Part shown: one piece after another, positions 57,395-64,000 of the stretch | Layout: each line of letters begins with the position of its first letter | Numbering within the stretch: position 1 is the stretch's first letter | Assembly: GCF_900103165.1 (NCBI RefSeq) | Contig: NZ_FNKY01000001.1 | Location: forward strand, 3,224,001-3,288,000 | Reading direction: 5' to 3' | Origin: Nitrosospira multiformis | Lineage (GTDB): Bacteria > Pseudomonadota > Gammaproteobacteria > Burkholderiales > Nitrosomonadaceae | DNA length: 64,000 nt | Made by a program: the position numbers and the translations under genes | Notes under the pieces: model-generated | What the model was told of the DNA's origin: nothing | What the model saw: only the letters and a program-made list of their open reading frames with translations | Databases searched by the model: none

Positions 57395-58878
57395 GCGCGC
57401 CGGGAGCCAGCATGTCTTCATTCTTTTCATTCCGCGAGGTTTTTCGCCACGAGTGGCATAGTTTTAAAGCGGAGAGGGTGATCGGGAGTATTTTGGTCAT
57501 GCTGTCAATAGCCGCCGGGTATGGCCTCGTCAACGGCAAAACGTTGGTTGAGAAGCAGCGGTATGCGACGGAGGCAGCAGGAAAAGAGGAACAGCTGAGA
57601 TTGAACGATAATCTCCAGAAGCTGGTTGCGATGCAGAAAGGCGAGTATATCGCTTCAAGCGCTTTCCGGAATCCAGCCAATCCCCTGTGGATCGGAAGCC
57701 GCCACGCAGCTACCTATGCGGTTCTTCCTCCCGGCCCCCTTGCTTCGACCGCTATCGGTCAAAGTGACTTGAATCCTTCCTACATTTTAATATCCGCCGA
57801 CAGCAAGGAAACGTTTACTTTCAACGAGGAGATTGAGAATCCAGGCAACCTCCTCATTGGTCATTTCGATCTGGCGTTTTTTATGGTTTATCTCTTGCCA
57901 TTGCTCATTATCGCGTTGTCCTACAACGCCCTTTCAGGCGAGCGCGAACAAGGTACGCTGGCAATACTCATGGCGAATCCTATCCGGCTAAGCATCGTGC
58001 TTCTTGCCAAGCTTGCATGCAGGGCCACATTGCTTATTCTGCCGCTGGCGACGGTAACCGTCGGATTTGTTGTTTTCGAGAACCCTTTTCAGTCATTTTC
58101 GACCGATGTCGCGGTACGTCTCGCATGGTGGATCGGACTCGCCATCGCTTATGCTTTGTTCTGGTTTTCCGTTACAGCTGTGGTTTCCATTCAGGGCAAA
58201 AGCTCGGAACATAATGTGCTGGTTCTTATAGGCCTATGGGTAGTGTTTTCACTGATCGTGCCCACGTTACTTAGCGTCGCCGTAAATGTGGCGTATCCAG
58301 TTCCATCCAGAGTAGAGATGATCAACAGCTTGCGCGCTATACAGACAGATGTCAGCAAGGAGTATGACGCTTCAGTAGCTCGCTACGAGGAGGAGCATTC
58401 CGCCATGTCAGGCAATGATGGCGTTCTGAACAAAAAAGACCTGGGTGCTGCTCGCAAGAGAATTCTTGTGCAACAGTCTGCAGCCCGCTTGACTGAGAAG
58501 CTCATGACACAGCATAACGATCAACTGACGCATCAGCAACGCATCGTAGACTGGCTGGGTTTCTCATCTCCCGCGATTGTCATGCAGGGGGGATTGAATG
58601 ATATAGCAGGAACTGGAAATAGCCGTTACCAGCACTTCATGGGGCAGGTTGACCGGTTTTACACTGATTGGCAGGGGTTTTTTATACCCAGGGCATTGAA
58701 AAATATTGCCTTAACACCGGAAGACTACAATAATTTTCCTCGTTTCCAATACCAGCCCCAACCACTTTCCGATTTGAATTCACGTTTGATGCGCACTCTT
58801 CTCGGGCTGCTCATTCCGGCTATCCTGTTGGGTTATCTTGGCGCCCGGCGCATTTCCCATTATCCCGTCACAGCCTGA
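57391..58878 (+). CDS. ABC-2 type permease (DUF3526-like), second copy
   Basis: A 495-residue paralog of the preceding permease with the same layout: REVFRHEWHSFKAERVIGSI, first helix, periplasmic loop, LSGEREQGTLAILMANP as the coupling segment, further helices, a long second loop and a final helix (LLGLLIPAILLGYLGARRI). ATG 57391 overlaps the previous stop. The two permeases probably form a heterodimer with the ATPase encoded at 55200. The frame upstream of 57391 is not coding in this phase. Confidence 0.85.
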   Translation: MSAPGASMSSFFSFREVFRHEWHSFKAERVIGSILVMLSIAAGYGLVNGKTLVEKQRYATEAAGKEEQLRLNDNLQKLVAMQKGEYIASSAFRNPANPLWIGSRHAATYAVLPPGPLASTAIGQSDLNPSYILISADSKETFTFNEEIENPGNLLIGHFDLAFFMVYLLPLLIIALSYNALSGEREQGTLAILMANPIRLSIVLLAKLACRATLLILPLATVTVGFVVFENPFQSFSTDVAVRLAWWIGLAIAYALFWFSVTAVVSIQGKSSEHNVLVLIGLWVVFSLIVPTLLSVAVNVAYPVPSRVEMINSLRAIQTDVSKEYDASVARYEEEHSAMSGNDGVLNKKDLGAARKRILVQQSAARLTEKLMTQHNDQLTHQQRIVDWLGFSSPAIVMQGGLNDIAGTGNSRYQHFMGQVDRFYTDWQGFFIPRALKNIALTPEDYNNFPRFQYQPQPLSDLNSRLMRTLLGLLIPAILLGYLGARRISHYPVTA

Positions 58879-58923
58879 TTGCAACGATGCTCTTTCCCTG
58901 ATGCGCATTGATGCGTGCCGCGC

Positions 58924-61900
58924 TCAAGCACCCAGCATCATCAGGCTCGCATTGCCACCGGCGGCGGTCATGTTCACGCTCACCACTCGCTCGGTGGCCA
59001 GCCGGTACAGCGGAAAATCGTGACCATCAGTTGCGATCAGCGGTACCCTTGCACCGTCGCGTGCAGCGAGTTCGCAGCGTAGCCGATACGCATCGTCCGC
59101 TGGCCCAGCATAGAGTACAGCGGCGATCGCCTCGTGCATCCAGCCACGCTCAACCCGTAACTGTTCGCACACCGTTGGGGGCAGCGTATCGATCAACGCG
59201 CGCGGCATCGGCCCGTCCGCGAGCAACGCGCGGTTGCCCGTTGCAAGCACGGCGGCAATTTGCTTAAGCAGCGCGGTCTCGTCATTCGCAATACAGGCAA
59301 CCTCGCCGCGTGGCGCAAACATGAGCGTGTTGCTCTCCCCCGTCGGTCCCGGCAGCGGAATGTAATGCATCAGGGGGGTGCGTACCGCATAGTCCGTACA
59401 GCGCTGGGCAAATGCGGAGCGGCCGGTCTGCCGCGCCCACCCGATAAGCACTTGCAGGGCTGCCAGCGCGCCCGGTTCACCCTGTTCGTCCTTTTTGCGG
59501 ACACTCCCCATGCGCGCAAGCGATATCGGTGCTTGGCGCAGCAGGCGATGCAGGTATAGCGGTCCGCCAGCCTTGGGGCCGGTGCCGGATTTACCCTCGC
59601 CGCCGAATGGCTGCACTCCCACTACTGCCCCGATCATGTTGCGGTTCACGTAAATGTTGCCGGCATGTACGCGGGCCGCAACGAAATCTATAGTTTCATC
59701 TATCCGGCTGTGCACGCCGAACGTGAGCCCGTAACCGGTCGCGTTGATGCAACTGACCAGTTCGTCCAGCCGGTCGCGCGCGAAGCGCACAACATGCAGC
59801 ACCGGGCCGAACACCTCACGCTCCAGCTGGCCGATATCGCCGATCTCGATCAGAGTCGGCGGGACAAAGGTGCCGTTCACACAAACGGGCGGCAGTGGCA
59901 GCTGGAACACCGCGTGACCGGCCTCCCGCATCTTCTCGATGTGATCAAGCAACGTGCGCTGCGCATCGGCATCGATCACCGGACCGACGTCGGTGGCCAG
60001 CCGCCCAGGGTCGCCGAGTGCAAGTTCCTGCATCGCACCCTTCAGCATCTCCAGAACACGGCCGGCAATATCTTCCTGCAGGCACAGCACGCGCAGCGAT
60101 GAGCAGCGCTGTCCGGCGCTGTCGAATGCGGACACCAGTACGTCCTGTACCACCTGCGCAGGCAACGCGGATGAATCGACCACCATGGCGTTCTGACCAC
60201 CGGTCTCGGCAATCAGCGGGATCTCCTCATCCCGCGAACGCCTGGCAAGCGTGCCGTGGATGACCTGCGCAACTTCGGTCGAGCCGGTGAAGATCACGCC
60301 GTGCACGCGCGGGTCGCCAGTGAGCCGCGCGCCGGTCGTCTCGCCGCGTCCCGGCAGGAACTGCAGTGCCGCGCGTGGAATACCGGCCTCATACAGCAAT
60401 CTCACCGCGGTTGCTGCAATCAGCGGCGTCTGCTCGGCCGGCTTCGCGAGCACCGGGTTGCCGGCGGCGAGCGCGGCACTCACCTGACCGATGAAAATCG
60501 CAAGCGGAAAATTCCATGGACTGATGCAAACTACCGGCCCGAGTGCTTCCGGCTGGCTGCCGTTCGTGAACTGGCTACGCATCTGCTGCGCGTAATAGCG
60601 ACAGGAGTCAACCGCCTCGCGCACCTCTGCGAGCGCATTCGGCAATGACTTGCCGGCCTCGCGCACCGCGAGCCCGATGAGCTCCGCACGGTGCGTCTCA
60701 AGTGCGTCGCCCGCACACTCGATCAACGTCGCACGGAACTCAAGCGGCACCGCCTGCCATTCGGGTGCAAACGCCAGCGCGGCTGCGAGCGCCGCTTCGA
60801 TGTCGCTTTTACTCGCTTCGATCACGGTGCCAACACGATCGGTACGATCGGCAGGATTGAAAATCGGCAGCCGTTCGCCATCGGTGCGGTCACCACTGGC
60901 CAGCATCGGCATAGCCAGCCAGTCCCGGTCTTCCAGCACGGTCAACTCGGCGGCCAATTTGGCGATCGCGTGCTCGTCGCTGAAATCGATGCCGGATGAA
61001 TTCCTGCGCCCACTGCCGTACAAGTCGCGCGGCAGTGGAATCGCTGGATGCGGCATCGATCCCTCATGCTCAACCTGGGCGACCGGATCGGCAATCAGCT
61101 CATCCACACTCACGTCCTCATTGAGAATGCGGTTGACGAACGACGAGTTTGCGCCATTCTCAAGCAGGCGCCGCACCAGATAGGCCAGCAATGTATCGTG
61201 GCTGCCGACGGGTGCATAGATCCGGCACGGCTTGGCGAGTTGATCCGCACCAGTCACCTGATCGTACAATGTCTCACCCATCCCATGCAGGCATTGGAAC
61301 TCGTAGTCGTCAACCCGCGCGTCCTGCGCCATCTGATAAACCGCCGACAACGTGTAGGCATTATGCGTCGCAAACTGCGGGTATACCGCGTCCGGCGCGC
61401 GCAACAACCGCTGCGCGCAGGCAAGGTAGGCGACATCGGTGTGCACCTTGCGCGTATAGACCGGATAGCCTTCCAGCCCGTCGACCTGCGCACGCTTGAT
61501 TTCCATGTCCCAATACGCGCCCTTGACCAGCCGGATCATGATCCGGTGACCGCTGCGGCGTGCGAGATCGATGATCCAGTCAATCACGAATGGACAACGC
61601 TTTTGATAAGCCTGGACGACGAAGCCGATGCCATTCCAGCCGGCCAATTCCGGGTCGAACGCGAGCGTCTCCAGCAGATCGAGCGAGAGTTCGAGCCGGT
61701 CCGCTTCTTCAGCGTCGATATCCAGTCCGATGTCATAGCGCCTCGCGAGCAGCAAGAGGGATTTCAGCCGCAGCAAAAGTTCAGCGACCACACGCTCGCG
61801 CTGGGCGCGCATGTAACGCGGATGCAACGCGGAAAGCTTGACCGAGATCCCGGGTCCCGCGTAGATCCCACCGCCGGCGCTCTCCCCGCCGATGGCGTGG

Positions 61901-62589
61901 ATCGCGGCTTCATACGACGCATAATAGCGGCCGGCGTCGGCTGCGGTTAATGCAGCCTCGCCCAGCATGTCATACGAATAGCGGTAGCCGCGCGCCTCGT
62001 GTTCACGGGCGCGCTCAAGCGCCTCCTGGATCGTCTCACCGGCCACGAACTGTTGCCCCAGCATGCGCATCGCAAGATCCATGCCCTTGCGAATCAGCGG
62101 CTCCCCTCCTTTCGCGGCCAGATGCGTCAGCGCGGATGCCAGCCCGTCTTCGCTATGGGTGGACACCAGTCTGCCGGTGATCAGCAGACCCCAGGCGGCC
62201 GCATTCACGAACAGCGACGGACTCTTCCCAAGGTGTGAACTCCAGTCACCCCTGCTGATCTTGTCGCGTATCAGGCGGTCGGCGGTTTCCGGGTCCGGGA
62301 TACGCAGAAGTGCCTCGGCTAGACACATCAGCGCGATGCCTTCCTGACTGGACAGTGAAAATTCGTTCATCAGCGCGTCGACCCCGCTGGCACGGGCGCG
62401 CTTGTCGCGGACTGTGACAACCAGCTTGCATGCACGTTCTCGCGCCTGGGACCGGCTTACGCACGGCAGATCGATCTGAGTCGCCAGATTGTTAACACTT
62501 TGTGCCTCATCGTGCCGGTAGGCATCGGTGATCGCGGCACGCAGTGGCGGTTGCGGAGTACGGGGTTCGGATTGGAGAGCGGCAGTCAT
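58924..62589 (-). CDS. putA: Bifunctional proline dehydrogenase / P5C dehydrogenase PutA
   Basis: A 1221-residue enzyme that oxidises proline to glutamate in two steps. The FAD-binding proline dehydrogenase barrel spans about residues 130-470 (GEAALTAADAGRYYASYEAAI; VKLSALHPRYMRAQ; GLDIDAEEADRLELSLDLLE; RLVKGAYWDMEIKRAQVDG). The aldehyde dehydrogenase follows, with AETGGQNAMVVDSSA (Glu) and FDSAGQRCSSLRVL (Cys). A C-terminal ALDH-like tail is present. The N-terminal ribbon-helix-helix repressor domain of E. coli PutA is absent, so it cannot autoregulate that way. The gene is visibly richer in GC than its neighbours. Confidence 0.95.
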   Translation of the reverse strand: MTAALQSEPRTPQPPLRAAITDAYRHDEAQSVNNLATQIDLPCVSRSQARERACKLVVTVRDKRARASGVDALMNEFSLSSQEGIALMCLAEALLRIPDPETADRLIRDKISRGDWSSHLGKSPSLFVNAAAWGLLITGRLVSTHSEDGLASALTHLAAKGGEPLIRKGMDLAMRMLGQQFVAGETIQEALERAREHEARGYRYSYDMLGEAALTAADAGRYYASYEAAIHAIGGESAGGGIYAGPGISVKLSALHPRYMRAQRERVVAELLLRLKSLLLLARRYDIGLDIDAEEADRLELSLDLLETLAFDPELAGWNGIGFVVQAYQKRCPFVIDWIIDLARRSGHRIMIRLVKGAYWDMEIKRAQVDGLEGYPVYTRKVHTDVAYLACAQRLLRAPDAVYPQFATHNAYTLSAVYQMAQDARVDDYEFQCLHGMGETLYDQVTGADQLAKPCRIYAPVGSHDTLLAYLVRRLLENGANSSFVNRILNEDVSVDELIADPVAQVEHEGSMPHPAIPLPRDLYGSGRRNSSGIDFSDEHAIAKLAAELTVLEDRDWLAMPMLASGDRTDGERLPIFNPADRTDRVGTVIEASKSDIEAALAAALAFAPEWQAVPLEFRATLIECAGDALETHRAELIGLAVREAGKSLPNALAEVREAVDSCRYYAQQMRSQFTNGSQPEALGPVVCISPWNFPLAIFIGQVSAALAAGNPVLAKPAEQTPLIAATAVRLLYEAGIPRAALQFLPGRGETTGARLTGDPRVHGVIFTGSTEVAQVIHGTLARRSRDEEIPLIAETGGQNAMVVDSSALPAQVVQDVLVSAFDSAGQRCSSLRVLCLQEDIAGRVLEMLKGAMQELALGDPGRLATDVGPVIDADAQRTLLDHIEKMREAGHAVFQLPLPPVCVNGTFVPPTLIEIGDIGQLEREVFGPVLHVVRFARDRLDELVSCINATGYGLTFGVHSRIDETIDFVAARVHAGNIYVNRNMIGAVVGVQPFGGEGKSGTGPKAGGPLYLHRLLRQAPISLARMGSVRKKDEQGEPGALAALQVLIGWARQTGRSAFAQRCTDYAVRTPLMHYIPLPGPTGESNTLMFAPRGEVACIANDETALLKQIAAVLATGNRALLADGPMPRALIDTLPPTVCEQLRVERGWMHEAIAAVLYAGPADDAYRLRCELAARDGARVPLIATDGHDFPLYRLATERVVSVNMTAAGGNASLMMLGA

Positions 62590-62737
62590 TAAGGGCCTGC
62601 GTTACTACGTGGAAAGCGGTTTTCTCATCATTTCCCCGCCATTTTCTGTTGCACGAGACCGGGCCGCAGTCATCCATCATGATCCCAAAACATCGCCGGG
62701 ACAATTTCTTGGAACCGCCACCCGCCACATCATTTTT

Positions 62738-63058
62738 TTATGCCTGCTGCCTCACAAACTCTTGCCACGCAGCGGCTGCCGCTTCAAAATCATTGATTGA
62801 AATCTTGACTGCTTCTCCAGGTTTCTCCGCATAATCCTCCTCGATTTCAACTTGATCCGGAAACAAGCGGAGCCAATAAGCGTTTCCTATCCGCTCCCAC
62901 GAAGAAATCCGCCCTGATTTAACTTCCCTGGTTTTCTGCAACAGCTCTTCCGCCCATTGAGCATTCTTTTGTATGTCAATGGTAAGGTAAGCGATGATGA
63001 GATCGTGAGCCGAATTGTCACGGAGGCGGCCCGGCCAGGCAAAACTATCGGCACTCAT
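62738..63058 (-). CDS. Putative immunity protein of the EndoU nuclease
   Basis: A 106-residue acidic protein without signal peptide: IIAYLTIDIQKNAQWAEELL, ISSWERIGNAYWLRLFPDQV, EEDYAEKPGEAVKISINDFE and AAAWQEFVRQQA. It starts at ATG 63058, overlapping the stop of the nuclease gene (ATGA), the arrangement expected for a toxin and its inhibitor. It has some likeness to the UPF0231 (YacL) pattern of W-x-R-x-G-x-x-Y and C-terminal DF...F, but this is weak. The inhibitor role is inferred from position. Confidence 0.6.
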   Translation of the reverse strand: MSADSFAWPGRLRDNSAHDLIIAYLTIDIQKNAQWAEELLQKTREVKSGRISSWERIGNAYWLRLFPDQVEIEEDYAEKPGEAVKISINDFEAAAAAWQEFVRQQA

Positions 63059-63615
63059 TGGCGTATGGGAAATGCTGTGTTGATCTTATTGTTTCCAGGC
63101 GCGGCAAAGCCAATGAGGAAAAACTCTTCGTTGTTGCTGCAATAGCCTGACAGCTCCTCCTTCGTCACATGGGTTGGCCGGTTTTTGCCACATTTCACCC
63201 AGCCTGGGGAGCCTTCCGGGCAACTGCGATCCGGATGCGCCGATGCATAGGAAATGGAATTGAGAACCTGTTCGGTTGAGCAGCTGTCGGGAAACATCGA
63301 AGAAAATTTGCTTCTATCGGGATTATTAGTATGTGACCATCTGCCGGTATATATTCCCGCTGAATTGGGCGAATCTTGTACCGTAAAATTCCTGACCGTC
63401 GCGGGATTCACGCCGCCAGGACGCGAATGAAAACCTTTTGGACGGCTGTTTGTCCATTCTCCGCAAAAGACATGCTTCTGACTCATTTGCAAGCCGTTAC
63501 CAAGTGTAGCCCAGTGAGGCAGCGTTGAACAATTCACCCCAGCCAATGCATGTAGCGGGAATAAGAAGAATGCGAACAGGTATGCAAGAAGAATAATCGG
63601 TCGCGCATCATACAT
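63055..63615 (-). CDS. Secreted EndoU-type nuclease (toxin)
   Basis: A 186-residue protein. A signal peptide (IILLAYLFAFFLFPLHALAG, residues 7-26) is followed by a bacterial EndoU domain: QKHVFCGEW with H48, KGFHSRPGGVNPATVRNF with H63, SAGIYTGRW and SSMFPDSCSTEQVLNSI. The two histidines and the conserved FPDS-x-S segment are the family's catalytic and substrate features; the domain cleaves RNA in polymorphic toxins. ATG 63615 has AGGAAG upstream. It is followed by an overlapping gene likely to give immunity. There is no large CdiA or Rhs partner. Confidence 0.85.
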   Translation of the reverse strand: MYDARPIILLAYLFAFFLFPLHALAGVNCSTLPHWATLGNGLQMSQKHVFCGEWTNSRPKGFHSRPGGVNPATVRNFTVQDSPNSAGIYTGRWSHTNNPDRSKFSSMFPDSCSTEQVLNSISYASAHPDRSCPEGSPGWVKCGKNRPTHVTKEELSGYCSNNEEFFLIGFAAPGNNKINTAFPIRQ

Positions 63616-63706
63616 CGCTTCTTCCTCGATGACAAAATGGATATCGGTGCAACGGATGAGTAGATTAGCATGCTTTGAATGCCGCTGGATTGGGCAATAA
63701 CCCATA

Positions 63707-63742
63707 ACATCCCTTACATCCCTTACATCCCTTACATCCCTT
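63707..63742. repeat. Tandem repeat ACATCCCTT x4
   Basis: Four perfect 9-base units between the EndoU gene and the downstream PPC gene tail. On the minus strand they would read AAGGGATGT; the number of units could vary between strains. Confidence 0.85.
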
Positions 63743-63856
63743 ACGGCCGCTGGTGTCCGGCTGGACAGCGCGGAAGATAGGAGAATTCCCGAGCAACGCA
63801 GGAGACGCCGGAGTGCGATTACCGACAGCGCACGAAATGGAACGCGCGCGATGGCG

Positions 63857-63886
63857 ATGCCGCATTATCCCAGGATAATGCGGCAT
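63857..63886. terminator. Long perfect hairpin at the end of the PPC-domain gene
   Basis: ATGCCGCATTATCC and GGATAATGCGGCAT form a 14-bp perfect stem with a CA loop, 6 bases beyond the stop codon of the minus-strand gene. No T-run follows, so it may act as a stability or attenuation hairpin rather than a standard terminator. Confidence 0.6.
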
Positions 63887-63892
63887 GCAGGA

Positions 63893-64000
63893 TCAGGTTC
63901 TAACCGAGATGCTGTAAGAACCCGTGCCGGTTGGGCTGTAATGCCTGACCTGGGCATAGTAAACGCCAGGCGCAAGGTTGACGGCAATCCTTGAATTGGT
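63893..64000 (-). CDS. C-terminal end of a PPC-domain secreted protein (partial)
   Basis: A frame enters from the right edge and ends at TGA (63893-63895), leaving 35 residues: NSRIAVNLAPGVYYAQVRHY and SPTGTGSYSISVRT. The LAPGVYYAQVRHY and G-SYSISV pattern is typical of bacterial pre-peptidase C-terminal (PPC) domains in secreted proteases and similar proteins. The catalytic part is outside the window. Confidence 0.65.
   Translation of the reverse strand, partial: TNSRIAVNLAPGVYYAQVRHYSPTGTGSYSISVRT

Noticed and set aside
61048-61950. 300-codon plus-strand frame opposite putA
   Set aside because: Antisense to the conserved proline dehydrogenase domain; no recognisable protein features.
63665-63886. 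Minus-strand frame with GCKGCKGCK repeats
   Set aside because: It is produced by the 9-base tandem repeat; no ribosome site or homology.

Overview
The window is one contiguous stretch of bacterial chromosome, densely coded on both strands. It most resembles a betaproteobacterium of the Nitrosomonadales, possibly Nitrosospira-like. This is inferred from a DUF2863 protein, a PEP-CTERM protein, zapD, a desaturase with a long C-terminal extension, a heavy-metal CzcCBA set and the general style of the housekeeping proteins. No rRNA, tRNA, CRISPR array, intact insertion sequence or prophage was seen. The genus is not proven, because no ammonia-oxidation gene lies in the window.

Layout: (1) 1-4.1 kb: tail of an M48 peptidase gene, a GDPD phosphodiesterase, an alpha/beta hydrolase, inorganic pyrophosphatase, a GNAT acetyltransferase and an intradiol-dioxygenase-like lipoprotein. 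(2) 4.1-10.5 kb: a stress and carbohydrate block with a five-repeat beta protein, a Lon protease, a small membrane protein, a cupin and a GH13 amylase. (3) 10.5-17.4 kb: a heavy-metal efflux operon (His-rich periplasmic protein, CzcC, CzcB, CzcA). (4) 17.4-23.6 kb: accessory region with a GlxA-type regulator divergent from an ABM monooxygenase, a PEP-CTERM protein, a TraF-like relic, three tandem copies of a small exported coiled-coil protein behind arrays of a 19-bp motif, and an SMR exporter. (5) 23.8-47.9 kb: mostly core genes: DUF2863, yciB-yciI-bolA-ppiC, alr/lplT, lemA and TPM-domain genes, tsaB-rimI-udg, thpR-ispF, ispD, zapD, coaE, pilD, corC, a cytochrome assembly protein, ffh, DUF192, dut, coaBC, radC, rpmB-rpmG and a desaturase. 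(6) 48-52.9 kb: small accessory genes (CHAD protein, EF-hand protein, lipoproteins) mixed with gene relics. (7) 52.9-58.9 kb: a TonB receptor with a three-gene ABC exporter. (8) 58.9-64 kb: PutA, an EndoU-type secreted nuclease with an overlapping putative immunity gene, and the tail of a PPC-domain protein.

The most unusual material is non-coding. Two families of short elements with terminal inverted repeats recur in the window. Their ends repeatedly overlap the stop codons of neighbouring genes: three clear copies of family 1 (177/178 bp, one shortened to 92 bp) and four of family 2 (about 115-246 bp). The triplicated small genes at 21.2-23.1 kb carry ten copies of a 19-bp motif, and in each array the last copy sits 55 or 56 bp before the start codon. 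A decayed fragment of the putA 3' end lies 6 kb from the intact gene. The EndoU gene pair is a likely toxin/immunity system.

Functional links are mostly local. lemA and the TPM genes form one block. tsaB-rimI-udg is chained by 4-bp overlaps. The czc genes form one efflux operon. The TonB receptor and ABC genes are probably one transport unit of unknown substrate.
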